From: Mycobacterium bohemicum DSM 44277
GTDB lineage: Bacteria; Actinomycetota; Actinomycetes; Mycobacteriales; Mycobacteriaceae
Length of the DNA stretch: 64,000 bases
Reading direction: 5' to 3'
Assembly (NCBI RefSeq): GCF_001053185.1
Contig: NZ_CSTD01000001.1
Span: 738,333 to 802,332 of the forward strand
The translations under genes and the position numbers were made by a program. Below are positions 27,318-38,207 of the stretch, piece after piece (positions within the stretch are counted from its first letter, which is position 1; the number at the start of each line of letters is the position of its first letter). Below the pieces are notes generated by a model. The model did no database searches. It saw only the letters and a list, made by a program, of their open reading frames with translations, and was not told the DNA's origin.

Positions 27318-28481
27318 TCAGTCGGTGTATGGACCCCATGCGTGCCGCTTGAGGCTGGCCGGTTTCTTGCCGAGCTTCCCGGCCCGCACCATGACGGCCA
27401 GGCTGTCGAGGATCACCCGGCTGCTCAACAGCGCGGTCTGCTCCGCCCAGTCGTAGGGCGGCGAGCACTCCACCACCTCGATGCCGTTGAGCCCCGGCTC
27501 GGAGATGAGGCGGATGAGGTTGAGGGCCTCGCGGGGCAGCAGACCCCCCGGCTCGGGCCAGCCGGTGCCGGGCACGAAGCCCGCGTCGATCACGTCGATG
27601 TCGAACGACAGGTACACCGCCTTGGCGTCCTTCCAGGCCGTCTCGAGCGCGATCTCGGCGATCTTCTCGATCCCGACCCGCTCGACGTCACCGACCGTGA
27701 TGACCGTGCTCCCGCGCTGGCGGCCCACCTGGACGCCCGCGCGCGGCGCCTGCCAGCCACCGATCCCGATCTGCACCAGGTTCGTGGCCGGGGCGTTCTT
27801 GATGTTGGTGGCGTGGAACCAGGGCGTGGTGTGCATCCGCTCGTCGAGGTCGGTTTCCTGGGTGTCGACGTGGCGGTCGAAGTGGATGATGCCGACGTTG
27901 CCGTCCAGGTGCGGGGCCAGGCCCCGCACCGTCGGGAATCCGATCGAGTGGTCGCCGCCGAGCACCACCGGGAAGACGCCCTGGGACACCACGTGCGACA
28001 TGGCCTGGCTGATCTGGTCGAACGACTTCTCGATGTTGGCGGGAATGGTGACGACGTCGCCGATGTCGACGATGTTCAGCTGCTCGCGGAGGTCGACCCC
28101 GAGTTCGTAGCAGTACGTGCCGAACAGGTTGGTCGAGCGCCGGATCCCCATCGGGCCGAATCGGGTCCCCGGTCGGTAGGTGGTGCCCGCGTCGAGCGGA
28201 GCGCCGAACACGGCCACCTCGGCGTCGGACACGTCGTTGACGTCCTCCAGGAACGGGGCCTTGAGGAACGTCCCGCGCTCACCGGCGAAGTGCGGCAACT
28301 CGCCGCGGGAGAAGGTCGACAGAGTGCGGTCGTTGATCGTCGGCGCGGCTTCCAGCCCGTGGGCGAGGCACCGGTCGATCTCTTCGCGGTGCCGGCGGGT
28401 GGGCAGCTCTGCCTCCACCTGCTGCGCCCAGGCGCCCTCCCGGTTGGGAATGTCGGCCTGCCCGGCGAACGGATTGAACAT
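27318..28481 (-). CDS. gdmH: Ureohydrolase, probable Ni-dependent guanidine hydrolase (GdmH-like)
   Basis: A 387-residue member of the arginase/agmatinase superfamily. Metal ligands are visible at His178 (GGDHS), Asp202-His204-Asp206 (FDRHVDT) and Asp294/Asp296 (SFDIDVID). It is about 70 residues longer than typical agmatinases because of an N-terminal extension. It has DRHVD instead of the common DAHxD, followed by ERMHTTPWFHATN, and GTGWPEPGG in place of GTGTPxxGG. I associate these features with cyanobacterial guanidine hydrolase Sll1077 (GdmH), which converts guanidine to urea and ammonia. The guanidine-III riboswitch in its leader supports this strongly. ATG 28481 follows AGGAG at ideal spacing. 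Agmatinase or guanidinobutyrase activity is the alternative. Confidence 0.85.
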   Translation of the reverse strand: MFNPFAGQADIPNREGAWAQQVEAELPTRRHREEIDRCLAHGLEAAPTINDRTLSTFSRGELPHFAGERGTFLKAPFLEDVNDVSDAEVAVFGAPLDAGTTYRPGTRFGPMGIRRSTNLFGTYCYELGVDLREQLNIVDIGDVVTIPANIEKSFDQISQAMSHVVSQGVFPVVLGGDHSIGFPTVRGLAPHLDGNVGIIHFDRHVDTQETDLDERMHTTPWFHATNIKNAPATNLVQIGIGGWQAPRAGVQVGRQRGSTVITVGDVERVGIEKIAEIALETAWKDAKAVYLSFDIDVIDAGFVPGTGWPEPGGLLPREALNLIRLISEPGLNGIEVVECSPPYDWAEQTALLSSRVILDSLAVMVRAGKLGKKPASLKRHAWGPYTD

Positions 28482-28552
28482 CAATTCTCCTCTCGTCGCG
28501 AATGATCACGGCGGAGGATGCCCTGGCGACCGGAGTCTAAGCGGAGGGCGGA

Positions 28553-28585
28553 TCAGAAATTCTCGGTGACCGGCGCGCCACGCAT
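28553..28585 (-). CDS. 11-codon leader ORF after the guanidine riboswitch
   Basis: The ORF reads MRGAPVTENF then TGA. Its ATG lies 8 bases after the 3' strand of the riboswitch pseudoknot, with CGCGGG just before it. A riboswitch that sequesters the ribosome site would therefore act first on this ORF. Its stop is 71 bases before the gdmH start. It may be a translated leader that couples or attenuates gdmH expression; conservation is untested. Confidence 0.45.
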   Translation of the reverse strand: MRGAPVTENF

Positions 28586-28590
28586 CCCGC

Positions 28591-28634
28591 GGTCGCCGTC
28601 TTGTCGCTTTCCGGGTACGGCGAACTCGTCCGGG
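28591..28634 (-). promoter_or_regulatory. Guanidine-III (ykkC-III) riboswitch
   Basis: Read on the minus strand, the element starts CCGGACGAG, continues CGCCGTACCCGG and closes with GACAAGACGGCG. These blocks and their order match the class III guanidine riboswitch as I recall it from the Thermobifida fusca crystal-structure RNA. Pairing works as an H-type pseudoknot: CCGG (28633-28630) with CCGG (28614-28611), and CGCCGT (28622-28617) with ACGGCG (28599-28594). The class binds guanidinium and turns on translation. It sits about 107 bases upstream of the gdmH start, directly before a leader ORF. Confidence 0.93.
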
Positions 28635-28659
28635 CGGCCCCTGCGGCGCGCCTTCCTTC

Positions 28660-28687
28660 AAATTACCGGCTTCGTCCGCGACCGCAA
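28660..28687 (-). promoter_or_regulatory. Candidate promoter of the gdmH transcript
   Basis: TTGCGG (28687-28682), a 16-base spacer and TAATTT (28665-28660) resemble a SigA-type promoter. Initiation about 7 bases downstream would place the riboswitch some 20 bases into the 5' leader. Confidence 0.4.
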
Positions 28688-28793
28688 GCTCGCCGGCGGT
28701 CGTGTCGACTACAGCCACCGATCCGGGGGCACCGCCGGCGTGGCCCGCGAACCAGCGGCTGCGCGGCCGGCGGCCCGTGACCCGCTGGTCACC

Positions 28794-28830
28794 CTGAAAA
28801 GCGCTGAAAAGCGCTGAAAAGCGCTGAAAA
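28794..28830. repeat. Tandem 10-bp repeat upstream of gdmH promoter
   Basis: CTGAAAAGCG is repeated three times exactly, followed by a partial CTGAAAA. The phase of about one helical turn would place identical protein sites on one face of the DNA. It lies about 110 bases upstream of the candidate -35 element. It may be an activator binding array or a simple unstable repeat. Confidence 0.6.
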
Positions 28831-29099
28831 CCATCGTCTTTCAGCGGATCGCCGGCGCGCGCGAGGTCTGTTCCGGCGATCAGGCCGTGACGTAACCACG
28901 GGGCTGAGCCGGGGCGCTGTCGGCCGCTCGGCGCCGGCCGGCACCGTTGGGGTCATCGGGAGTGTGCACCGCACCAATCATATTGGCGCGCAGTCGATTT
29001 GGACGATCGAGGTCCGTGTCGTCAAGTCCCCCTGCGCAACCGCTGATCGGCCGCTGAGAGCTTGCTGGGAATATTGGGTGACGCGGACGCCGGGCCCGG
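28831..29099. other. Intergenic sequence between gdmH leader and thioesterase
   Basis: No gene seen. The only structured element is a small palindrome, CCAAT-CAT-ATTGG (28974-28986). Confidence 0.4.
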
Positions 29100-29507
29100 C
29101 TAGGCCTCGAGGTTCTGCAGCCGCACCTGACCGCGGGCCACCACCTTGTCGCCGTCGTCGGCGATCGTGACGAGCCACAGCTGCTGGCGCCGGCCGCGGT
29201 GAAGGGGTTCGGATCTGCCGTACACGGTGCCCGAGCTGATGGATCGCAGGAAGTCGGTGTTGTTGTTGACCCCCACCACATTGCCGCCGCCGCGGGTGGC
29301 CAGCCAGGTGTAGGCGGACACGCTGGCCATGCTCTCGATCATCGAGCAGTAGACGCCGCCGTGCACCAGGCCCATCGGCTGCAACAGCTTCGGCGTCACC
29401 TCGAGCTGGGCCCGCGCGCCGTCGGGGCCGAGCTCGGTGTACCGCAGCCCCAGCTCGCTGTCGAACGGGGCGGTGAAATCCGAGGGGGCGGCGTCCGGCG
29501 CGGTCAC
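29100..29507 (-). CDS. PaaI-type hotdog thioesterase (Rv1847-like)
   Basis: A 135-residue hotdog-fold acyl-CoA thioesterase, cytoplasmic. The family motif LVHGGVYCSMIESMASVSA (about residues 46-64) contains the HGG and the catalytic acidic helix; VGVNNNTDFLRSISSGTVYG follows. The mycobacterial substrate is unknown. GTG 29507 has an AAGGAG site. In M. tuberculosis this gene lies directly next to ureA; here a 5-kb guanidine/PPE/permease block separates them. Confidence 0.88.
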   Translation of the reverse strand: MTAPDAAPSDFTAPFDSELGLRYTELGPDGARAQLEVTPKLLQPMGLVHGGVYCSMIESMASVSAYTWLATRGGGNVVGVNNNTDFLRSISSGTVYGRSEPLHRGRRQQLWLVTIADDGDKVVARGQVRLQNLEA

Positions 29508-29644
29508 GCTCCTTGTCTACACCATCGGCCATCCCGAAACGGGCGAGCCCCGCGCCGATGGCACGGGGCTCGCCGATCGAGTAGACCGGGGGTCGCTGCA
29601 GCCCTCAGGACTCGCCGCGGTCGTTGTCGCTCGACCACGCTAGG

Positions 29645-29690
29645 ATAGGCAAGGCTGCCCTAAATTTGCAAGGGCTTTCCGGACCGGAAA
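29645..29690. promoter_or_regulatory. Iron-box-like element and perfect palindrome upstream of blaI
   Basis: ATAGGCAAGGCTGCCCTAA (29645-29663) agrees with the IdeR box consensus at 14 of 19 positions by my count. Just downstream, TTTCCGG-A-CCGGAAA (29676-29690) is a perfect 7-bp-arm palindrome. Both lie in the divergent region between the thioesterase and blaI. GGTAGTA also occurs twice close to the blaI start and may be the BlaI autoregulatory site. Confidence 0.4.
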
Positions 29691-29777
29691 CTTGGGGGGC
29701 TGCGCGTTCGTTGTCCGGTACGACCGTCGGTAGTAAGCGGTAGTACGCTTGATCCGAGCCTCCAGGAGATGGGAACT

Positions 29778-30284
29778 ATGGCCAAGCTCACCCGGTTGGG
29801 AGATCTGGAACGCGCCGTCATGGACCACCTGTGGTCCACGCCGGAACCGCAGACGGTTCGTCAGGTCCACGAGGGCTTGTCTGCTCAACGCGACCTCGCC
29901 TACACCACCGTGATGACCGTGCTGCAGCGCCTGGCGAAGAAGAATCTCGTCTCCCAGATCCGCGACGACCGGGCCCACCGGTACGCCCCCGTGCACGGCC
30001 GCGACGAGCTGGTGGCCGGCCTGATGGTCGACGCGCTGGCCCAGGCCGAGGATCCCGGCGGCAGGCAGGCGGCGCTGGTGCACTTCGTCGAGCGCGTCGG
30101 CGCCGACGAGGCTCGCGGCCGCCGCGTACCTGATGGCGGCCGGCGTCTTCGTCATACCCACGATCGCCGTCGTGGTGCCGTGGCTGACGGAGCTGCGGCG
30201 GCTGTTCGGCCTCTGACGCGTCGCGAGGGCGGATCACCGCGGGCGGACTCGTCTTCGCTGTGCCACAGTGTGTCGGTCGGCTAG
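29778..30284 (+). pseudogene. blaI: BlaI-type repressor, 3'-deleted and running into foreign frame
   Basis: The first 112 residues match mycobacterial BlaI: MAKLTRLGDLERAVMDHLWS, the winged-helix QTVRQVHEGLSAQRDLAYTTVMT and VHFVERVGADEA. BlaI represses beta-lactamase and ATP-synthase-linked genes in M. tuberculosis. After GADEA the sequence changes abruptly. The normal last 25 or so residues are gone, and translation continues out of frame through a remnant of the next gene to 30284, giving about 168 residues. The DNA-binding domain is whole but the dimerisation end is replaced. ATG 29778 has AGGAG at a good distance. Confidence 0.7.
30112..30216 (+). pseudogene. C-terminal remnant of BlaR/M56 sensor peptidase
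   Basis: In the frame starting at 30112 the reading LAAAAYLMAAGVFVIPTIAV, then PWLTELRRLFGL and TGA, is a membrane helix plus tail. It fits the end of the M56-family sensor (Rv1845c position) that normally follows blaI. The rest of that gene, with its HExxH protease domain, is absent. One deletion joins blaI codon 112 to the last 34 codons of this gene. Confidence 0.65.
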
Positions 30285-30313
30285 TTCAGCGTGCTCCCAC
30301 CGAAAGGCAAGAC

Positions 30314-33224
<2,911 letters not shown>

Positions 33225-33280
33225 AACGCTGACAACCGTTGCGGGTCCCCGGCCCGGCGTTGGCTAGCATGTGAATTCAC

Positions 33281-33299
33281 GCGCAGCACAGCGCTGCGC
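33281..33299. terminator. Hairpin after guaB1
   Basis: GCGCAGC-ACAGC-GCTGCGC is a seven-pair GC stem in the 120-base gap between guaB1 and the first CNNM gene. It lacks a U-run but could end the gnd1-guaB1 message. Confidence 0.4.
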
Positions 33300-33344
33300 G
33301 GCATCGATGGAAAGGGATGACGTGCCGCAGGCGCGGGACCCGTC

Positions 33345-34712
33345 ATGAACGTGACCGCCACCCTCGCCAGCGTCCTGGCCATCGCGCTGCTCATCGTGGG
33401 CAACGCCGTCTTCGTGGCCGCCGAGTTCTCGCTGACGACGCTGGACAGCAGCATCGTGGAGGCCAACGCGCGCGGGGGCGGGCGCCGCGACCGCCTGATC
33501 AGGCACGCCCAGCAGCGGCTGTCGTTCGAGTTGTCCGGCGCCCAATTGGGGATATCGGCGACGACGTTGGCGGCCGGCTACCTGACCGATCCGATGGTGG
33601 CCGACCTGCCGCATCCGTGGTTCGACGCGCTCGGCATCCCCGACCGGGTGGCCGACGGCATCATGGCGTTGCTGGCCGTGGTGATCGTGACCTCGGTGTC
33701 GATGGTGTTCGGCGAGCTGGTCCCGAAATACCTTGCGGTGGCGCGTCCCATGTCGACCGCCCGGGCGGTGGTCGGCCCCCAGTCGCTGTTCTCGCTGCTG
33801 TTCACCCCGGCCATCCGCCTGACGAACGGCGCGGCGAACTGGATCGTCCGCAAGCTGGGCGTCGAACCGGCCGAGGAGCTGCGCTCGGCGCGGTCGCCGC
33901 AGGAGCTGTTGTCGCTGGTGCGGTTCTCGGCGCGCAGCGGCGCGCTGGACGCGGCCACCGCCGCGCTGGTGCGGCGATCCCTGCAGTTCGGCGACCGGAC
34001 GGCCGAGGAGCTGATGACGCCGCGCTCGAAGATCGTCGCGCTGCAGACCGACGACACCGTCGCCGACCTGGTCGACGCGGCCGCCGAATCCGGGTTCTCC
34101 CGCTTCCCCGTCGTCGACGGCGACCTCGACGAGACCATCGGGATCGTGCACGTCAAGCAAGTGTTCGCGATTCCGCGCGCCGACCGCCCGCGCACCCAGC
34201 TGACGACGATCGCGCAGCCCGTTCCCGTCGTCCCCTCCACCCTGGACGGCGACGCGGTGATGGCCGAGATCCGGGCCAACGCCCTGCAAACCGCCATGGT
34301 CGTCGACGAATACGGCGGCACCGCGGGCATGGTGACCGTCGAGGACCTCATCGAGGAGATCGTTGGCGACGTCCGCGACGAACATGACGACGCCACGCCC
34401 GACGTGCTGCCCGCCGGCGAGGGCTGGCGGGTCTCGGGCCTGCTGCGCATCGACGAGGTGGCCACGGCCATCGGTTACCGGGCCCCCGAGGGGCCGTACG
34501 AGACGATCGGGGGGCTGGCGCTGCGGGAAATCGGGCACATCCCCTCGCCCGGCGAGGTGGTGGAGCTGCCGGCGCTGAACCCCGACGGCCTGCTGGACAC
34601 CTCCCTGCGCTGGCAGGCCCGCGTGGTCCGGATGGACGGGCGCCGGATCGACCTGCTCGAACTCACCGAACTCGACGGTGCGGGCGAGCACGCCGGGGAG
34701 CGGGACCACTGA
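33345..34712 (+). CDS. CNNM/hemolysin-like membrane protein with CBS domains (Rv1842c-like)
   Basis: A 455-residue protein of the CorC/CNNM family. It has an N-terminal DUF21 membrane domain with hydrophobic helices ([42 protein letters not shown]). A CBS pair follows ([12 protein letters not shown] and [16 protein letters not shown]), then a C-terminal CorC/HlyC domain ([16 protein letters not shown]). Relatives move or sense magnesium and other divalent ions. Its TGA overlaps the next ATG, so it is coupled to a paralogue. Confidence 0.88.
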   Translation: MNVTATLASVLAIALLIVGNAVFVAAEFSLTTLDSSIVEANARGGGRRDRLIRHAQQRLSFELSGAQLGISATTLAAGYLTDPMVADLPHPWFDALGIPDRVADGIMALLAVVIVTSVSMVFGELVPKYLAVARPMSTARAVVGPQSLFSLLFTPAIRLTNGAANWIVRKLGVEPAEELRSARSPQELLSLVRFSARSGALDAATAALVRRSLQFGDRTAEELMTPRSKIVALQTDDTVADLVDAAAESGFSRFPVVDGDLDETIGIVHVKQVFAIPRADRPRTQLTTIAQPVPVVPSTLDGDAVMAEIRANALQTAMVVDEYGGTAGMVTVEDLIEEIVGDVRDEHDDATPDVLPAGEGWRVSGLLRIDEVATAIGYRAPEGPYETIGGLALREIGHIPSPGEVVELPALNPDGLLDTSLRWQARVVRMDGRRIDLLELTELDGAGEHAGERDH

Positions 34713-35755
34713 TGGGCAACGCCCTCGGCATGCTGCTGGCCCTGGCGCTGATCGGCGTCAACGCCTTCTTCGTCGGGGCCGAGTTCTCGCTCATCTCGGC
34801 TCGGCGCGACCGGCTCGAGGCGCTGGCCGAGCAGGGCAAAGCCGGGGCCGTGACCGTGATCCGGGCCGGGGAGCAACTCCCATCGATGCTGGCGGGCTCC
34901 CAACTGGGCGTCACGGTCGCCTCGCTGCTGCTCGGGCGGATCGGCGAGGCGGCGGTCGCCGACGTGCTGCGCACCGCCCTCGGCCTGACCGGCATCCCCC
35001 CGGCGCTGCTGCACACGCTGTCGTTCGCGATCGCGCTGGCGATCGTGGTGACGCTGCACGTGCTGCTGGGCGAGATGGTCCCCAAGAACATCGCCCTGGC
35101 CGGCCCGGAGCGGACGGCGATGCTGCTGGTCCCGCCCTACCTGGTCTGCGTGCGGGCGGCCCGCCCGTTCATCGTCTTCTACAACAAGTGCGCCAACCTG
35201 GTGCTGCGCGCGATGGGCGTCGAACCCAAGGACGAGCTCGACATCACCGTCTCGCACGCGGAGCTCAGCCAGATGATCGCCGAATCCACCTCCGAGGGCC
35301 TGCTCGATCCGGAGGAGCACAGCAGGCTGACGCGGGCGCTGCAGCTGCGCACGCGCGTCGTCGGCGACGTGGCGGTCCCGCTGGCCGACGTGGTCGCGAT
35401 CCCGGTGGCCGCGGCCGGCTCCGGCCCGCGGGTGGGTGCGGTCGAGGAGGCCCTGGCCCGCACCGGCTACTCCCGGTTCCCCGTGACGGGCACCGACGGC
35501 GCGTTCGTCGGCTACCTGCACATCAAGGATGTGCTGACGCTCGTGGACGAGCCGCAGACCGTCATCGACCTGGCCGTGGTGCGCCCGCTGCCGCGGCTGC
35601 CCAGGTCGCTGCCGCTCGCCGACGCCCTGTCCCGGATGCGCCGCAGCAACAGCCATTTGGCGCTGGTGACCGACGGCGGCAGCGGCGTCGTGGCGATGGT
35701 GGCCATGGAGGACCTGGTGGAGGACCTCGTCGGCGCCTTCCGCGAGGCCTCCTGA
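34712..35755 (+). CDS. CNNM-family membrane protein with CBS domains (Rv1841c-like)
   Basis: A 347-residue paralogue of the preceding gene and translationally coupled to it. DUF21 helices are LGMLLALALIGVNAFFVGAEF and a second set near LSFAIALAIVVTLHVLLGEMVPKNIALAGP. CBS sequences are around VPLADVVAIPVAAAG and YLHIKDVLTLVDEPQ. It lacks the C-terminal CorC domain, so the pair may form a heteromer with the longer partner supplying that domain. PE_PGRS34 and vapBC13, which follow in M. tuberculosis, are absent here. Confidence 0.87.
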   Translation: MGNALGMLLALALIGVNAFFVGAEFSLISARRDRLEALAEQGKAGAVTVIRAGEQLPSMLAGSQLGVTVASLLLGRIGEAAVADVLRTALGLTGIPPALLHTLSFAIALAIVVTLHVLLGEMVPKNIALAGPERTAMLLVPPYLVCVRAARPFIVFYNKCANLVLRAMGVEPKDELDITVSHAELSQMIAESTSEGLLDPEEHSRLTRALQLRTRVVGDVAVPLADVVAIPVAAAGSGPRVGAVEEALARTGYSRFPVTGTDGAFVGYLHIKDVLTLVDEPQTVIDLAVVRPLPRLPRSLPLADALSRMRRSNSHLALVTDGGSGVVAMVAMEDLVEDLVGAFREAS

Positions 35756-35947
35756 CCCGGCCCGTATCATCGCCAACGGCTTCCGGTCAAGAAAGGGCAG
35801 GGAAGCGCCACGGGCGCGGTTACGCGGTCTGACCAGCCCCTGTTTGTCTGGCCGGATGACGATTGCGACGGGACCGGTCGGTAGGCTGACCACGATGCCC
35901 GTGACGGGGCCGATGAGTTGCTACTCGGCCCATTATGGAGGAGAGAA

Positions 35948-38158
35948 ATGACTGATCGCGTGTCGGTGGGGAACTTGCGGGTCGCCCGAGTGCTCTACGA
36001 CTTCGTGAACAACGAGGCCCTGCCCGGCACCGACATCGACCCCGACAGCTTCTGGGCCGGCGTCGACAAGGTGGTCGCGGACCTCACCCCGCAGAACGAG
36101 GATTTGCTGGCCCGCCGCGACGAGCTGCAGGCCCAGATCGACAAGTGGCACCGCCAGCGCGTCATCCAGCCGCTGGACATCGGGGAGTATCGCGAGTTCC
36201 TCACCCAGATCGGGTACCTGCTGCCCGCGCCCGACGACTTCACCATCACCACCTCCGGAGTCGACGACGAGATCACGACGACCGCCGGCCCGCAGCTGGT
36301 GGTGCCCGTCCTCAACGCCCGGTTCGCGCTGAACGCGGCAAACGCCCGCTGGGGCTCGCTTTATGACGCGCTGTACGGCACCGACGTGATCCCGGAGGAC
36401 GACGGCGCCGAGAAGGGGTCGAGCTACAACAAGGTCCGCGGCGACAAGGTGATCGCCTACGCCCGCACGTTCCTCGACGAGGCCGTGCCGCTGGAGGCCG
36501 GGTCGTGGGCCGACGCGACGGGCCTGAGCATCGAGGACGGCCAACTGCGGATCGCGCTCGGCTCCGAAACCGGGTCAGAGTCCACCGGCCTGGCCGGCCC
36601 CGAGAAGTTCGTCGGTTACAGCGGGGACCTCGGCTCGCCCAGCTGGTCGGTGCTGCTGGTCAATCACGGCCTGCACATCGAGATCCAGATCGACCCGGGA
36701 TCGCCGGTCGGGAGCACCGACCGCGCCGGCATCAAGGACGTGATCCTGGAGTCGGCGGTGACCACGATCATGGACTTCGAGGACTCGGTGGCCGCCGTCG
36801 ACGCCGACGACAAGGTGCTCGGCTACCGCAACTGGCTCGGCCTGAACCGGGGTGACCTGTCGGAGTCGGTCGACAAGGACGGCAAGACGTTCACCCGGGT
36901 GCTGAACCAGGACCGCACCTACACCACCCCGGACGGCGGCGAGCTGACCCTGCCGGGTCGCAGCCTGATGTTCGTCCGCAACGTCGGTCACCTGATGACG
37001 AACGACGCGATCGTCGTCGGCGAGGGCGACCAGGAACGGGAGATCTTCGAAGGCATCATGGACGCGTTGTTCACCGGGGTGACCGCCATCCACGGGCTCA
37101 AGACCGGTGACGCCAACGGCCCGCTGACCAACAGCCGCACCGGATCCATCTACATCGTCAAGCCCAAGATGCACGGGCCCGACGAGGTGGCCTTCACCTG
37201 CGAGCTGTTCAGCCGCGTCGAGGACGTTCTCGGACTGCCGCAGGGCACGATGAAGGTCGGCATCATGGACGAGGAGCGCCGCACCACGCTCAACCTCAAG
37301 GCGTGCATCAAGGCGGCCGCCGACCGCGTCGTCTTCATCAACACCGGCTTCCTGGACCGCACCGGCGACGAGATCCACACGTCGATGGAGGCGGGTCCGA
37401 TGATCCGCAAGGGCGCGATGAAGAACACCGCGTGGATCAAGGCCTACGAGGACGCCAACGTCGACACCGGCCTGGCCGCCGGCTTCAAGGGCAAGGCCCA
37501 GATCGGCAAGGGCATGTGGGCCATGACCGAACTGATGGCCGACATGGTCGAGCAGAAGATCGGCCAGCCGAAGGCCGGCGCCACGACCGCGTGGGTGCCG
37601 TCGCCCACCGCGGCCACCCTCCACGCCATGCACTACCACTACGTCGACGTGGGCGCGGTCCAGGAGGAACTGCAGGGCAAGACCCGCACGACCATCGAGG
37701 AGCTGCTCACCATCCCGCTGGCCAAGGAGCTGGCCTGGGCGCCGGAGGAGATCCGCGAGGAGGTCGACAACAACTGCCAGTCCATCCTCGGCTACGTGGT
37801 GCGCTGGATCGACCAGGGCGTCGGCTGCTCGAAGGTGCCCGACATCCACAACGTCGCGCTGATGGAGGACCGCGCGACCCTGCGCATCTCCAGCCAGCTG
37901 CTGGCCAACTGGTTGCGCCACGGTGTCATCACCGCCGAGGACGTGCGCGCCAGCCTCGAGCGGATGGCCCCGATCGTTGACGAGCAGAACGCGGGCGACC
38001 GGGGCTACCGTCCGATGGCGCCCAACTTCGACGACAGCATCGCGTTCCTGGCCGCCCAGGACCTGATCCTGTCCGGAACCCAGCAGCCGAACGGCTACAC
38101 CGAACCGATCCTGCATCGGCGCCGGCGCGAGCTGAAGGCGCGTGCCGCGGGGGCCTGA
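35948..38158 (+). CDS. glcB: Malate synthase G
   Basis: The glyoxylate-shunt enzyme that condenses glyoxylate with acetyl-CoA to malate, 736 residues. [16 protein letters not shown] contains catalytic acids, [17 protein letters not shown] and [17 protein letters not shown] are core barrel motifs, and the catalytic Asp region is near [23 protein letters not shown] 35948 follows GAGGAGAGAA. The 192-base upstream gap should hold its own promoter; I see no clear operator. Confidence 0.97.
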   Translation: MTDRVSVGNLRVARVLYDFVNNEALPGTDIDPDSFWAGVDKVVADLTPQNEDLLARRDELQAQIDKWHRQRVIQPLDIGEYREFLTQIGYLLPAPDDFTITTSGVDDEITTTAGPQLVVPVLNARFALNAANARWGSLYDALYGTDVIPEDDGAEKGSSYNKVRGDKVIAYARTFLDEAVPLEAGSWADATGLSIEDGQLRIALGSETGSESTGLAGPEKFVGYSGDLGSPSWSVLLVNHGLHIEIQIDPGSPVGSTDRAGIKDVILESAVTTIMDFEDSVAAVDADDKVLGYRNWLGLNRGDLSESVDKDGKTFTRVLNQDRTYTTPDGGELTLPGRSLMFVRNVGHLMTNDAIVVGEGDQEREIFEGIMDALFTGVTAIHGLKTGDANGPLTNSRTGSIYIVKPKMHGPDEVAFTCELFSRVEDVLGLPQGTMKVGIMDEERRTTLNLKACIKAAADRVVFINTGFLDRTGDEIHTSMEAGPMIRKGAMKNTAWIKAYEDANVDTGLAAGFKGKAQIGKGMWAMTELMADMVEQKIGQPKAGATTAWVPSPTAATLHAMHYHYVDVGAVQEELQGKTRTTIEELLTIPLAKELAWAPEEIREEVDNNCQSILGYVVRWIDQGVGCSKVPDIHNVALMEDRATLRISSQLLANWLRHGVITAEDVRASLERMAPIVDEQNAGDRGYRPMAPNFDDSIAFLAAQDLILSGTQQPNGYTEPILHRRRRELKARAAGA

Positions 38159-38207
38159 ATCGGTAGTGCGTCAAAGATGAGTCGACTGAAAGGCGGCGGG
38201 CACCACT

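Noticed and set aside
28506..28718. A 70-codon minus-strand frame across the riboswitch
   Set aside because: It overlaps a structured RNA in a different frame from the leader ORF and has Arg/Pro-rich shadow composition.
28485..28760. Guanidine-I or guanidine-II aptamer in the gdmH leader
   Set aside because: Several ACGA/ACGG tetranucleotides occur, but flanking bases do not pair into the class II hairpins, and the class I GGGTTCCG-type core is absent. Class III explains the region fully.
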